Of a stretch of 64,000 nt of DNA, positions 8,445 to 17,972 are shown piece by piece. Location of the stretch: NCBI RefSeq assembly GCF_002811245.1, contig NZ_NIVQ01000010.1:55599-119598 (forward strand), read 5' to 3'. The translations under genes were made by a program, and so were the position numbers. The DNA is from Vibrio salilacus. GTDB lineage: Bacteria; Pseudomonadota; Gammaproteobacteria; Enterobacterales; Vibrionaceae. Position 1 is the first letter of the stretch. Each line of letters starts with the position of its first letter. A model generated the notes under the pieces. That model worked only from the letters and a program-made list of their open reading frames with translations, had not been told where the DNA came from and did no database searches.

Positions 8445-9353
8445 ATGTCCAGAAGATTGCCTCCACTAAACTCTTTAAAAGTGTTTGAAGCTGCGGCGCG
8501 CCATTTGAGTTTTACTCGCGCAGCAGAGGAACTGTTTGTGACGCAAGCTGCGGTCAGTCATCAAATAAAAGCCCTAGAAGAATTTCTCAGTTTAAAGCTA
8601 TTTCGCCGTCGAAATCGCTCCTTGTTATTAACCGAAGAAGGTCAAAGCTACTTTCTTGATATTAAAGATATTTTTTCATCACTGGCAGAAGCTACAGATA
8701 AAGTTCTAGAGCGTAGTGAAAAAGGGGCGCTAACGATAAGTTTGCCACCTAGTTTTGCTATCCAGTGGTTAGTGCCGCGGCTGGCGGACTTTAATCAGCA
8801 AGAGCCTGATATTGATGTGCGCATCAAGGCGGTTGATATGGATGAGGGATCATTAACCGATGATGTTGATGTGGCGATTTATTATGGCCGAGGCAATTGG
8901 CCGGGACTGCGCGCCGATAAGTTATACCAAGAATTTTTAATCCCACTTTGTTCACCTTCATTACTTTTAGGTAACAAACCATTAGAAACTCTAAGTGATT
9001 TGAAACAACATACCCTGCTGCACGACACCTCACGTAAAGACTGGAAACAGTTTGCCAAACAGACCGGAATCGAGGGGTTAAATGTCAATCATGGACCAAT
9101 CTTCAGTCACTCAACCATGGTACTGCAGGCTGCAGCGCATGGTCAGGGTGTGGCGCTCGGTAACAATGTATTGGCTCAGCCAGAGTTAGAGGCGGGACGA
9201 TTGATTGCACCGTTTGATGAAGTGCTGCTATCCAAGAATGCTTTTTACGTCGTGTGTCATGAGAAGCAAGCGGATATGGGACGCATTGCCACTTTCCGTG
9301 ATTGGATGCTTGCTAAAGCGCAAAGCGAACAAGAGGATCTGCTTGATGAGTAG
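8445..9353 (+). CDS. gcvA: LysR-type glycine cleavage regulator GcvA
   Basis: GcvA is a LysR-type regulator that activates the glycine cleavage operon and gcvB when glycine is present and represses them otherwise. The 302-residue protein has the N-terminal winged helix-turn-helix (FTRAAEELFVTQAAVSHQIK, about 23-42) and the C-terminal effector domain with YYGRGNWPGL and AAAHGQGVALGNN, matching GcvA closely. AAGG lies 8 bases before the ATG. TATAAT at 8397-8402 is the likely -10, placing the gcvA promoter back to back with that of gcvB. The 3' end overlaps the next gene by 8 bases. Confidence 0.95.
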   Translation: MSRRLPPLNSLKVFEAAARHLSFTRAAEELFVTQAAVSHQIKALEEFLSLKLFRRRNRSLLLTEEGQSYFLDIKDIFSSLAEATDKVLERSEKGALTISLPPSFAIQWLVPRLADFNQQEPDIDVRIKAVDMDEGSLTDDVDVAIYYGRGNWPGLRADKLYQEFLIPLCSPSLLLGNKPLETLSDLKQHTLLHDTSRKDWKQFAKQTGIEGLNVNHGPIFSHSTMVLQAAAHGQGVALGNNVLAQPELEAGRLIAPFDEVLLSKNAFYVVCHEKQADMGRIATFRDWMLAKAQSEQEDLLDE

Positions 9354-9975
9354 TTATCTGATAGAAGGTCAAGCAGGTAATCCGGTGTTTGTTTTTGCCC
9401 ATGGCGCTGGAGCGGGTATGGATCACGCTTTTATGCAGGCGGTGGCAACCGGTTTAGTCGACAAGGGCATTCAAGTGGTGCGTTTTAATTTTCCGTATAT
9501 GGTCAAACGTGCTGAAGATGGCAAAAAGCGCCCACCAGACAGAGCGCCAAAACTGCTTGAGGCGTTCCAAGCGGTGATCCAGGATGTCGCTAAAGGGCAG
9601 CCTGTGGTTATTGGTGGTAAATCGATGGGTGGACGCATGGCGAGTCTGCTTGCTGACGACGCCTTGGTTGCTGGTGTGGCCTGTCTCGGTTTTCCCTTCC
9701 ACCCGCCTGGTAAGCCTGAGAACTACAAAGGTGATCATCTTGCTAAACTGAGCAAACCTTGCCTTATTTTGCAAGGTGAGCGAGATACGTTCGGTAAGCG
9801 CGAAGAATTTAGCGAGTTTGCCCTAGCGGAAAGTGTGACTACGACGTTTATTCCCGATGGTGATCACAGCTTTAAGCCACGTAAAGTCTCAGGTCATACT
9901 GAACTTGGCAACATCGCGCGGGCAGTCGATGTGTTGGCGGCGTTTATTTTTGAGGTTTATTTCGATGCAAAGTAG
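9346..9975 (+). CDS. Alpha/beta hydrolase of the KANL3/Tex30 type
   Basis: This 209-residue protein has an alpha/beta hydrolase fold. It shows an oxyanion-type FAHGAGAGMD near residue 15, the nucleophile elbow GGKSMGGRMAS with the serine near 89, and a late histidine in PDGDHSF near 176. The substrate is unknown. The reading frame is open further upstream inside gcvA, but the ATG at 9346 (MSSYLIEGQAGNPVF) overlaps the gcvA stop and starts right at the fold. It also overlaps the DUF423 gene by 11 bases, so gcvA, this gene, the DUF423 gene and rlmM look like one transcription unit. Confidence 0.85.
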   Translation: MSSYLIEGQAGNPVFVFAHGAGAGMDHAFMQAVATGLVDKGIQVVRFNFPYMVKRAEDGKKRPPDRAPKLLEAFQAVIQDVAKGQPVVIGGKSMGGRMASLLADDALVAGVACLGFPFHPPGKPENYKGDHLAKLSKPCLILQGERDTFGKREEFSEFALAESVTTTFIPDGDHSFKPRKVSGHTELGNIARAVDVLAAFIFEVYFDAK

Positions 9976-10363
9976 GCAATTACTCGCTATTGGCGGACTA
10001 TTGAGTGGGCTAGGTGTTGCTCTGGGGGCCCTTGGTGCTCACGGATTAAAAACGCTGTTATCACCCTATCTCATAGAGGTGTTTAACACTGGTGTGTTGT
10101 ATCAATTAATTCATGCGCTGGCGATTTTACTTTGTGGTCTGTTGCTCCAGCTAAAATTATCGTCTAAGTCACAAAAATATTTCGCCCTTGCGGCAATTTG
10201 CTTTATCATCGGCGTCTTTTGTTTTAGCGGCAGTCTCTACGCACTCGCGTTGACCAGTATTAAGTGGTTTGGGCCAATTACGCCATTAGGTGGTTTGAGC
10301 TTTATGCTGGGTTGGGGACTGTTTGTCTACGCAGCATTGCAAATTAAAGAGGTGAAACAGTGA
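9965..10363 (+). CDS. DUF423 family inner-membrane protein (YgdD-like)
   Basis: A 132-residue hydrophobic protein with about four membrane helices. It has the DUF423 signature near the N-terminus, [14 protein letters not shown], then [13 protein letters not shown], a third helix around residues 73-95 and the C-terminal [17 protein letters not shown]. The function is unknown. The E. coli homologue YgdD lies between gcvA and rlmM as here. The start at 9965 overlaps the hydrolase stop, and the TGA stop overlaps the GTG start of rlmM (GTGA), implying coupling. Confidence 0.88.
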   Translation: MQSRQLLAIGGLLSGLGVALGALGAHGLKTLLSPYLIEVFNTGVLYQLIHALAILLCGLLLQLKLSSKSQKYFALAAICFIIGVFCFSGSLYALALTSIKWFGPITPLGGLSFMLGWGLFVYAALQIKEVKQ

Positions 10364-11451
10364 AACAGTTAATGCTCTACTGCCGCAGTGGCTTTGAGAA
10401 AGAGTGTGCCGGTGAAATTCAAGATCGTGCCACTCAGCTAGAAGTATTTGGTTTCCCTCGCCTTAAAAAGAACAGTGGTTTTGTTATCTTTGAGTGCTAT
10501 CAAGAGGGCGATGCGCAAAAATTGGTCAAAGAGATCGATTTTAAATCCTTAATTTTTGCCCGCCAAATGTTTGCCGTTGCAGTGGAAATTGATGATCTAC
10601 CTCGTGAAGACCGTATTTCCCCTATCTTGCAGCAGCTCGCCAATATTGACGGATTGCCGCGCTGTGGGGATCTTCGCATTGAAACCCCGGATACTAACGA
10701 AGCGAAAGAGCTGCTTAAGTTCTGTCGTAAGTTCACTGTACCTATGCGTCAGGCACTTCGCGGTAAAGAGATTTTATTTACCAAAGATAGCCCGAAAAAG
10801 CCGGTTCTGCACCTTTGTTTTGTCGAACCAGGACATTGTTATATAGGTTACTCGCTGACGACAAATAACTCACAGTTTTTCATGGGCATTCCGCGTCTTA
10901 AATTTCCGTCTGATGCACCGAGTCGTTCGACGTTAAAGCTAGAAGAGGCTTTCCACGTCTTTATTCCTCGTGAAGAGTGGGATGAACGTTTAGCGCCAGG
11001 TATGTGGGGCGTTGACCTAGGTGCTTGTCCTGGTGGTTGGACTTATCAACTGGTGAAGCGTTCGATGTTTGTACACTCGGTCGATAACGGCATGATGGCC
11101 GACAGTTTGATGGAAACGGGTCAGGTTAAACACCATCAAGAAGATGGTTTTAAGTTTGAACCTGCGCGTAAGAATATCACTTGGCTGATATGTGACATGA
11201 TTGAAAAGCCGTCACGTGTGGCTCAGTTGATGGGGGAATGGATCATTAGTGGTTGGGCAAAAGAAGCGATCTTTAACCTGAAACTGCCGATGAAAGGGCG
11301 CTATGACGAAGTGCTAGAAGATATTGATAACCTGAAAATTTTCCTTAAGGAAAACGGGGTTAAGTTTAAGCTACAAGCTAAACACCTTTATCACGACCGT
11401 GAGGAAATTACTGTGCACATTCAATGTCTGTCTAACATATCGCCGCACTAA
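10360..11451 (+). CDS. rlmM: 23S rRNA 2'-O-ribose C2498 methyltransferase RlmM
   Basis: RlmM methylates the 2'-hydroxyl of C2498 in 23S rRNA before 50S assembly. The 363-residue protein has an N-terminal THUMP-like domain and a C-terminal Rossmann methyltransferase domain. The SAM-binding motif is [15 protein letters not shown] near 221-235, followed by SVDNGMM and [14 protein letters not shown] with the catalytic lysine region. The start is GTG ([16 protein letters not shown]), overlapping the previous stop by one to four bases. It is the last gene of the gcvA block. Confidence 0.96.
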   Translation: MKQLMLYCRSGFEKECAGEIQDRATQLEVFGFPRLKKNSGFVIFECYQEGDAQKLVKEIDFKSLIFARQMFAVAVEIDDLPREDRISPILQQLANIDGLPRCGDLRIETPDTNEAKELLKFCRKFTVPMRQALRGKEILFTKDSPKKPVLHLCFVEPGHCYIGYSLTTNNSQFFMGIPRLKFPSDAPSRSTLKLEEAFHVFIPREEWDERLAPGMWGVDLGACPGGWTYQLVKRSMFVHSVDNGMMADSLMETGQVKHHQEDGFKFEPARKNITWLICDMIEKPSRVAQLMGEWIISGWAKEAIFNLKLPMKGRYDEVLEDIDNLKIFLKENGVKFKLQAKHLYHDREEITVHIQCLSNISPH

Positions 11452-11464
11452 ACCGATAAATGTT

Positions 11465-11486
11465 GCGCTCTTGGAGACAAGAGCGC
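11465..11486. other. Perfect hairpin without a U-tract at the rlmM/xni junction
   Basis: GCGCTCTTG (11465-11473) pairs perfectly with CAAGAGCGC (11478-11486) around a GAGA tetraloop. Neither strand has a T-run after it, so it is not a standard intrinsic terminator. It may be a 3'-end stabilising hairpin or part of a Rho-dependent end. Confidence 0.6.
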
Positions 11487-11558
11487 TGCTTACTACTAGG
11501 CATTTTACAATCTTATCAAAGCACGCGATCACAACTGGCAGCGATGCAAAGTTTCTTG

Positions 11559-12335
11559 TTACTCATTTGGCCCATTAAAGCGTAAATCTTGCAAATTGAA
11601 GCCGAGCTCTATGTCGGTCTTTAAGGCCGCTATTTGCTTACATCGCCGAGCTGAGTCGATGTGTTGTTCAAGTTTTTTCCGATATTTAGCGGCTAATTCA
11701 TCACTCGCGTATGCCTGCTCAATATCGTTAAACTGAGTTAATATTTCTTTGGCTGCTTTAGGCCCAATTCCCACCACGCCAGGCACTTGACTAGAGCTAA
11801 TGCCAGTGAGTCCCCAGTAATCAGACAATTGATGGGGTTTAACGCCAAACTCTTTGGCAATAAAGGGTTCATCTAGCCAACGATGCTGGAAGTAGTCACG
11901 GATCTGCAAAGTTGGTGACAATAACTGACAATAGCCTTTGTCGGTTGAGATAATAGTGACTTTCTCATGATGCTCTGCCACCTTGATGGCGAGTGTCGCA
12001 ACTAAATCATCAGCCTCATCACCTTCAGAAAGCAGCGAGTCAATCCCCATTTTCCACCAGGCGTCTTGTATCGCTTCAAGGCCATTAAGCAGTGGCTCTG
12101 GCATAGGTTTACGGTTTTGTTTGTATTCAGGCAGGATCTCCGCTCGCCAGCCGCGCTCTTGCAGGTGATGATCGAATACGGCGATGATATGCGTCGGTTG
12201 CGCCTCATTAAGAATTCGCTGCAAGGTGCGCGAAGTCGTGGTGATCGTTCTGGCTATATCGGTCGGATCGGGTTGTGCTGAGTGAACTCGGCGAATCAGA
12301 TTTAAAGCGTCAATAATGACCAAGTGAATAGACAT
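11559..12335 (-). CDS. xni: Flap endonuclease Xni (ExoIX-like)
   Basis: Xni is a 5'-nuclease domain protein related to the 5'-3' exonuclease part of DNA polymerase I, with flap endonuclease activity. The 258-residue protein has conserved acidic clusters: IIDALNL near the start, EGDEADDLVATLA and ISTDKGYCQLL in the middle. A helix-hairpin-helix segment follows (GVVGIGPKAAKEIL). I chose the ATG at 12335 (MSIHLVIIDALNLIRR); the longer frame uses a TTG. There is no clear Shine-Dalgarno, and the start is only about 10 bases downstream of the ppnN terminator. Confidence 0.92.
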   Translation of the reverse strand: MSIHLVIIDALNLIRRVHSAQPDPTDIARTITTTSRTLQRILNEAQPTHIIAVFDHHLQERGWRAEILPEYKQNRKPMPEPLLNGLEAIQDAWWKMGIDSLLSEGDEADDLVATLAIKVAEHHEKVTIISTDKGYCQLLSPTLQIRDYFQHRWLDEPFIAKEFGVKPHQLSDYWGLTGISSSQVPGVVGIGPKAAKEILTQFNDIEQAYASDELAAKYRKKLEQHIDSARRCKQIAALKTDIELGFNLQDLRFNGPNE

Positions 12336-12344
12336 AACAAGCAA

Positions 12345-12370
12345 AAAATAAGGGCATCAAGCCCTTATTG
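12345..12370 (-). terminator. Intrinsic terminator after ppnN
   Basis: On the minus strand AATAAGGGC (12370-12362) pairs with GCCCTTATT (12356-12348), followed by a short U-run to 12342. It ends the ppnN transcript but lies directly against the xni start. Confidence 0.8.
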
Positions 12371-12394
12371 TATCGGATGAGTGATAGATTACCA

Positions 12395-13759
12395 CTAGTT
12401 GCTGGTTTTGATTCGGTAGCAAGGGTCGTATGCCGTGCCGCCGGGCAGCTTCATTCTATCTTGGGCAACAAAATCTTTGAGCAATTTGTCCATCTTAGCC
12501 ATTAAGCGAGGATCGCCATCTAATTGATACGGACCATGCTGTTCGATCTCTTGAATCCCCTCTGATTTTACGTTACCTGCAACAATGCCTGAGAAAGCAC
12601 GTCGCAGCGCTGCTGCTAACGCTTCCGGTGGTTGATCGAGATGTAAGTCAAGGCTCGCCATATTAGCGTGGCTTGGTTCAAAGGGCATCTGGAATTCAGG
12701 TTCAATATTGAGCGACCAACTAAAGCTGTAGGCATCGCCATGGTCTTTGCGGTGTTGGCGTACATCGACCATTCCTTGCTTCATAATTTTGGCTACTTTT
12801 GCTGGATCATCGATGACAATTTGATAGTGTTTTTGCGCTTCACTGCCTAGTGTTTCACCAATGAACTGGTCAATCGAAAAGAAATACGCTTCACTTTCTT
12901 TTGGCCCGGTTAGAACAATTTTGAGTGGCTGTTCGGCATTCTCTGGGTGCATCATAATGCCGAGAATGTAGAGCAGCTCTTCGGCTGTACCTGCACCGCC
13001 AGGGAAGATGACTATACCGTGCGCCATACGAACAAACGCTTCGAGTCGCTTCTCAATATCGGGCATGATCACCAGTTCATTGACGATAGGGTTGGGCGGC
13101 TCAGCAGCAATGATGGATGGTTCGGTTAAGCCGAGATAACGTTGATCATAGTAGCGCTGCTTAGCGTGACCAATCGCGGCCCCTTTCATTGGCCCTTCCA
13201 TTGCACCAGGTCCACAGCCGGTACAGATGTTCATTTCACGCAGCCCAAGCTCATTGCCGACTTCACGGGTGTATTGGTATTCGGTGGCGTTAATGGAGTG
13301 ACCGCCCCAACAGACAACAAGATTGGGCTCAATCCTTGGTGTCAGGGCACCGGCATTGCGCAATATACCAAACACCAAGTTAGTGATATGGCTCGGGTTC
13401 GTTAAGTTAAGGCGTTGATTGTCGGCCAGATGCATATTGACGTAGACAATGTCACGCAAGACCGAAAAGAGGTGCTCTTGGATCCCTTTGATGATCTCTC
13501 CATCGACAAAAGCATGCTCAGGGGCATTGATGAGTTCTAATTTGATGCCACGTTCACGGCGCATCACATTGACATCAAAATCTTGATATTTGTCTAATAG
13601 TTCTTTGGAATTGTCAGTATGCGCACCAGAGTTGAGCACCGCGAGAGTACAGTTGCGGTAGAGTTGGTACAGATCACTGGTAGCGGTTTTTTTAAGACGC
13701 TCAACTTCAAGTTGAGAAAGTAAGTCCATACTACCCGCTGGACTGATATGAGTAATCAT
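12395..13759 (-). CDS. ppnN: Pyrimidine/purine nucleotide 5'-monophosphate nucleosidase PpnN
   Basis: PpnN cleaves nucleotide monophosphates to base and ribose 5-phosphate and is stimulated by (p)ppGpp in E. coli. The protein is 454 residues from the ATG at 13759 ([20 protein letters not shown]), exactly the E. coli length and N-terminus; an upstream in-frame start at 13807 would add 16 residues and is less likely. The Rossmann lysine-decarboxylase-like core shows [20 protein letters not shown] and the LOG-type motif [13 protein letters not shown]. The gene precedes xni and has its own terminator. Confidence 0.95.
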   Translation of the reverse strand: MITHISPAGSMDLLSQLEVERLKKTATSDLYQLYRNCTLAVLNSGAHTDNSKELLDKYQDFDVNVMRRERGIKLELINAPEHAFVDGEIIKGIQEHLFSVLRDIVYVNMHLADNQRLNLTNPSHITNLVFGILRNAGALTPRIEPNLVVCWGGHSINATEYQYTREVGNELGLREMNICTGCGPGAMEGPMKGAAIGHAKQRYYDQRYLGLTEPSIIAAEPPNPIVNELVIMPDIEKRLEAFVRMAHGIVIFPGGAGTAEELLYILGIMMHPENAEQPLKIVLTGPKESEAYFFSIDQFIGETLGSEAQKHYQIVIDDPAKVAKIMKQGMVDVRQHRKDHGDAYSFSWSLNIEPEFQMPFEPSHANMASLDLHLDQPPEALAAALRRAFSGIVAGNVKSEGIQEIEQHGPYQLDGDPRLMAKMDKLLKDFVAQDRMKLPGGTAYDPCYRIKTSN

Positions 13760-14023
13760 GGGGCCCCCTAGGCGATGAGCGCAATCGAGCTTCATCGCTG
13801 TTATCACTTATTGTTATCGTTTTGTATTGCTTTTATTCTTCTTTATTATTGTGACCGTTTGCATTGGTATTGTTTTACGTTGCTTAACGTGAGTATTCAT
13901 CGAGCAAAGATAGCTTAAGCTTAGCAGCTAATCATAAATAATAAAGTTAAATTATTGATATATATAGAGCAATACAAAGAGAACGCAGAGAGGCGAAGTG
14001 TGGCGAGGTGGAATAAATGGCTC
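13760..14023. promoter_or_regulatory. AT-rich intergenic region upstream of ppnN
   Basis: This 264-base gap lies between the diguanylate cyclase stop and the ppnN start, both on the minus strand. It is very AT-rich, with runs such as AACAATAAGTGATAACAG just before ppnN, and it should hold the ppnN promoter. I see no convincing terminator, RNA gene or short coding frame in it. Confidence 0.4.
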
Positions 14024-15589
14024 TTAACGCCAAACCAGTTGGCTGTTACCGAGTGTTTTCGCTTCGTTGAGACACAGATTCAAACGTTCGAGTATCTCTT
14101 CTGGCGTATCGGAGTCTTTAAAGGCGGTGCTTGCTGCCGAAAGAGTAATAGTAAGGTGGCGATCGCGGAACTTGAATGGCAGTTTAGCCACTTGTTTTTG
14201 AATGGCTTGAATGACATTAAACGCATCGCTATCACTGACCTCTGGGAGCAGTAAAATAAACTCTTCCCCAGAAAAACGAGCCACAGTATCGGTATCTTGC
14301 AGCTCTTTTTTAATCGTACGTGCAATAATCTTCAGCGCTTTGTCACCAGCGGTGTAACCAAAACTATCGTTAATCGATTTAAAACCATCAATGTCTAGTA
14401 TCACAACGCGTAAAGGGTGTTGAGTACGAATCCAGCGTCGGTACTCTAGCTCTAAACGGTCGCTAAATGCGGCGCGGTTGTAAACCTTAGTCAGTGGATC
14501 CAACAACATGCGTTGCGCTTGATCTTCAAGACGACGGCGATAATCTTGGGTGACTTCAAATAGGGCTTCAAGTTGGTTTTTGCCATAACTCATCCGTTCA
14601 AGTAGGGATTGTTCACGTTGCTCTGCGTGCTTTAATCGCTCTGAAAGTGAATTCAGTTGAGTGAGTAAAGGATTCACTTCAGTTTTGAGTTCATCGAGTG
14701 TTGTGGCTTGCGTTACTTGTGATTGAGTGCTGTTAATTAGATCGGCGAGTTCGCCGCTCATCTCTTGTCTATGCTGAAAATAACTGTGCGACTGCTGTAC
14801 GTTTTGCGTTGAGCTTTTTAAAGAAGAAGAGAGGCTTGCGTTGACTTGTTCTAAGAACTGCTCTGAGGTTTTACGCTCATAATTTGTGCCATCAATGACC
14901 AGTTTCAGCGTTTGTAGGGTTAATTCAAGCAGCACATGGCTATTAACTCCAATCAGAAGCTTGGCACGAATATCGGACAACAATTCTCCCGACTCACCTT
15001 CGAAATCCAGTTCGGTGATTAAATGCTGAAGTTCATCAGAAAGTCTTAGTAGTAATTCTCGATCTGAGCTATTTGCGATTTGATTGATGGTGTGTTCAGG
15101 GTTGGCAGTGATAATTTTAACAGAACGTTCATACAGGCTTAGTAAGCGCACGGCCTGTTCAGTCTTTGGGTGCTTAAGGCCATTAGAATAGCTCAGCAAA
15201 TCGCGTAAATCGCGTTTGACCTTGGCCGGTAAACCCGTCAACCTCAATAAGGTTTCACCGCTGTGTTTTATTTGCGAGTCAAGATGATCGGTGTGTTTAT
15301 CCATAGCCAAGCCTTGTTGTTTAAGCAAGCGCTCCAAAACGGCTAGTTTTGGAATTAGAGTACTGACGTCTTGCTGTTGCTCGATAGCTTGTTTTAGCTC
15401 AGTTAACCCTGCGTTTAAACGCGGGTTTTCAGTTTTATAGGCACAACTTAGTGACGCAATAATGCGCTGAAGAACCTTCTGTTCTCTTTTAAATTTGAAC
15501 GAGGTGTCGCGCTGTGTCAATCGAACTTGTTCCAATTGAGATTTCAGCTTGTGCAGCTGTGACTGAAGATTTTGCTCAAGAACACCCAT
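14024..15589 (-). CDS. GGDEF-domain diguanylate cyclase with coiled-coil N-terminus
   Basis: The 521-residue protein probably makes cyclic di-GMP from two GTP. Its C-terminal GGDEF domain (about 350-521) starts with DPLTKVYNRAAF, has the metal-binding VVILDIDGFKSINDSFGYTAG, and the active-site variant SGEEF (RFSGEEFILLLPE), which is usually functional. The inhibitory I-site is not intact: the position normally RxxD reads QDTD. The N-terminal 340 residues are Gln/Leu/Glu-rich helices, probably coiled coil, with no membrane segment, so it should be cytoplasmic. The location next to ppnN and a TPR gene resembles the V. cholerae VC0900 (CdgG) locus, a comparison made from memory. Confidence 0.88.
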   Translation of the reverse strand: MGVLEQNLQSQLHKLKSQLEQVRLTQRDTSFKFKREQKVLQRIIASLSCAYKTENPRLNAGLTELKQAIEQQQDVSTLIPKLAVLERLLKQQGLAMDKHTDHLDSQIKHSGETLLRLTGLPAKVKRDLRDLLSYSNGLKHPKTEQAVRLLSLYERSVKIITANPEHTINQIANSSDRELLLRLSDELQHLITELDFEGESGELLSDIRAKLLIGVNSHVLLELTLQTLKLVIDGTNYERKTSEQFLEQVNASLSSSLKSSTQNVQQSHSYFQHRQEMSGELADLINSTQSQVTQATTLDELKTEVNPLLTQLNSLSERLKHAEQREQSLLERMSYGKNQLEALFEVTQDYRRRLEDQAQRMLLDPLTKVYNRAAFSDRLELEYRRWIRTQHPLRVVILDIDGFKSINDSFGYTAGDKALKIIARTIKKELQDTDTVARFSGEEFILLLPEVSDSDAFNVIQAIQKQVAKLPFKFRDRHLTITLSAASTAFKDSDTPEEILERLNLCLNEAKTLGNSQLVWR

Positions 15590-15688
15590 GAATAAACTTA
15601 AGTTGGATTCTAATGCTATTTATTAATCTGTCGATAATATCAAATAAATCAGGCCCGTCACGACTTAGTAAGTGCGATTGTCGAGCTT

Positions 15689-17959
15689 TTACTCATCTTT
15701 TAATAGTTTTTTGATACTGTCCTCATTCTTGAACGAAGAGTGGACTTTGATCAAGCCTTGATTTATCGAATGTTTACATGCTTTGCGGATATTTCCGGTG
15801 GCTAAACTGGCGGCTGGAGCGTTTTCAATCGCCCGTAAATAGACCCATTGACTGCAATGTTCTTTCATACTGAGTGTGCGTGCAGTGCTGGTTGACATAA
15901 GTAGCACATCAATCAGTTCCTTATCATTGACCGCGGTGTAAGCTCTTGGTAGGAATGGGTAATCCGCCATGCCGATCCGAATAATTCGATTGATGTGACG
16001 TTCAGGTTCAAACTCTAAGATCCATTGTTGGATTTTTTCAAACACTTGCTCAGGTTGTGTGTTCTGTTCACTGTTCGGTTCGATATAAAGCAAATTAGCA
16101 TCTGAGAAGTGGTAGATTCGCGCCGGATGCGTCACTCGCTCTTTTAGAAAATCACCAAAAGCACGCTCCAGTTTTAGCCCTTCTTGATAGCCATGTTGCA
16201 AGTACATGTTGCGTAAGAAAGGGATATCGATCATCACAAAACGCAATCGATCGTTGAGCGGCTCATGAATAAGTTCACCCACATGCCACTTTTCAAACTT
16301 GTGATTACTCTCTTCGAGTGAAGCGGGCAAACGCGCGTTCAGCATGCGTAAGTTCTTTAAACCTGAACGCGAGTGGGTGTAAAGATCTTCATTGAGTGCG
16401 TCGAGTTCTTCATTTTGCAAACCGATGATATGGCCGCGTCTCATCAGGAAAAGAAATAAAATCGCACTGAGGATAAACAGCGTTAAGGTAATATTTTGAA
16501 ACTTACGGTGATCGCTTTGTGTCTGCTCAAGTTCTTGTCTTTGACTATTTAAGTGCAGCGTTTGCTCGACAAACTCTTTCTGCTGACGAAAAGCATCTTC
16601 ACTGATCAGATCGAGTTCTTGTTGCTCAATGGTTGCTAGTGAGTCGTACTGCTTTAGGCTCTCAAGAGCCAGTTGATACTGGTTGTCTAATTCATAGCCC
16701 AAGTAGAGCATCTTGTAGGCCATCTTTTCGAGGCTTACATCTTGCTCTTCGCGTGCAATATTAAGGGCTTGTTTGGCTCGGTCGATTGCTTGCTGTGGTT
16801 GGTTTTGATATTGGACTAACTCAGCTTCAAGTAATAGTGCATAACACTTTAAGCGTGGAATATTGGCAAATTGGAGTAGCTCTTGGGCTCGTTCCAGATA
16901 TTGTTCGGCCAAGGGGTAGTTGACCAGCTTAAGGTAAGTGGAGGCAAGGGCGATATGCAATTCGATAATATTATCGATATTGTTATTGAGCCGGTCGTGA
17001 TCCATGGCATTGAAGTAATGAACCAAAGCGAGATTGTATTTGCCTTGATGGTAATAAATGTCGCCCATACTTTTTAGTATTGGTGGCAGTGCCGGTGAGC
17101 CCTGGTAATTATCGTAGTAGTCGGCAGCTTGTGAGTAATGGCCATTGGCTTGGTCTAACACCTTGCGCTCGTAAAAAAGCTGACCGAGTAGGCGGTTGAC
17201 TTGTGCTAGTTGAGTTGCGGAGTCTTTCTCTATCGCCTTCCAATAACTGATCAGTAATTCAGATAAAGCGCGGTTGTATTGTTTGTTCGCCAGTAGGTGT
17301 TGCCCGACCGTGGTGTGGTAGTCGATAAAGATAGCAGTGGTATCGGTACTATCAACATAGTCTTTGGCTTGTAAATAAAGATCGTCTGCCAAAGCGATAT
17401 CGCCTTGTTTTGATGCAATGCGCGCTTTAAACATCAATATTCGATAGCCGAGTCCACGCAACAATTGTTGCGGATTTTCAATACTAGAGAAACTTTTTTC
17501 TATTTGAACCAATTTGTTACGTGCTTTATCACTATCGTGTTCGATAAGCCAAGTTAATTCGGTTTGCTGCAAATCGACACTAATAGACAGATATGGGAGA
17601 TGATAATTTTCAGCGATATTGTGCGCTTCCCGTAAATGTTTCAGCGCTTGAAGGGGGTTGCCTAAGTTGTATTCTGCTTGAGCAAGAATGCGCAGAGCAT
17701 CTATGGTACTGCTTGGAGTACGAATACGACTATCGGCTTCATCACGTGACATCGCTGAGGGGCTTTGTTCCGTATTATTCGATAAAGTACGCTGATCGAG
17801 GTAGTCGCTGACCAATTGTTTGGCCTGATGCGGCACGACATTAACCAAGTTGTTCGCTTCACTTAAGCGTGCTGATACGTAAATCTTATTGGCCATCAGC
17901 GGCCAAGAGAGCAGTAACAACAATGCGCCAATAATGCCTTTACAGCGTACTTTCATCAT
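15689..17959 (-). CDS. Membrane TPR protein with degenerate GGDEF-like C-terminus
   Basis: This encodes about 756 residues. A signal peptide or signal anchor (GIIGALLLLLSWPLMANK) is followed by about 430 residues of tetratricopeptide-like helices such as PPILKSMGDIYYHQGKYNLA and YLKLVNYPLAEQYLERA. A coiled-coil segment, one membrane helix near 487-505 (LTLFILSAILFLFLMRRG) and a C-terminal cytoplasmic region come next. That region has a GGDEF-like core (RFVMIDIPFLRNMYLQHGY), but the catalytic loop reads HFSDANLLYIE instead of GGDEF, so it cannot be a normal cyclase. The start at 17959 has AAGGA about 10 bases upstream; the longer open frame overlaps queF and is rejected. It lies 13 bases after queF. 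Function unknown; sensing in the periplasm is an inference. Confidence 0.8.
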   Translation of the reverse strand: MMKVRCKGIIGALLLLLSWPLMANKIYVSARLSEANNLVNVVPHQAKQLVSDYLDQRTLSNNTEQSPSAMSRDEADSRIRTPSSTIDALRILAQAEYNLGNPLQALKHLREAHNIAENYHLPYLSISVDLQQTELTWLIEHDSDKARNKLVQIEKSFSSIENPQQLLRGLGYRILMFKARIASKQGDIALADDLYLQAKDYVDSTDTTAIFIDYHTTVGQHLLANKQYNRALSELLISYWKAIEKDSATQLAQVNRLLGQLFYERKVLDQANGHYSQAADYYDNYQGSPALPPILKSMGDIYYHQGKYNLALVHYFNAMDHDRLNNNIDNIIELHIALASTYLKLVNYPLAEQYLERAQELLQFANIPRLKCYALLLEAELVQYQNQPQQAIDRAKQALNIAREEQDVSLEKMAYKMLYLGYELDNQYQLALESLKQYDSLATIEQQELDLISEDAFRQQKEFVEQTLHLNSQRQELEQTQSDHRKFQNITLTLFILSAILFLFLMRRGHIIGLQNEELDALNEDLYTHSRSGLKNLRMLNARLPASLEESNHKFEKWHVGELIHEPLNDRLRFVMIDIPFLRNMYLQHGYQEGLKLERAFGDFLKERVTHPARIYHFSDANLLYIEPNSEQNTQPEQVFEKIQQWILEFEPERHINRIIRIGMADYPFLPRAYTAVNDKELIDVLLMSTSTARTLSMKEHCSQWVYLRAIENAPAASLATGNIRKACKHSINQGLIKVHSSFKNEDSIKKLLKDE

Positions 17960-17972
17960 GGAGATGTGTTCC

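Noticed and set aside
9205..9345. N-terminal extension of the alpha/beta hydrolase into gcvA
   Set aside because: The sequence is the out-of-frame reading of gcvA; the ATG at 9346 starts at the fold.
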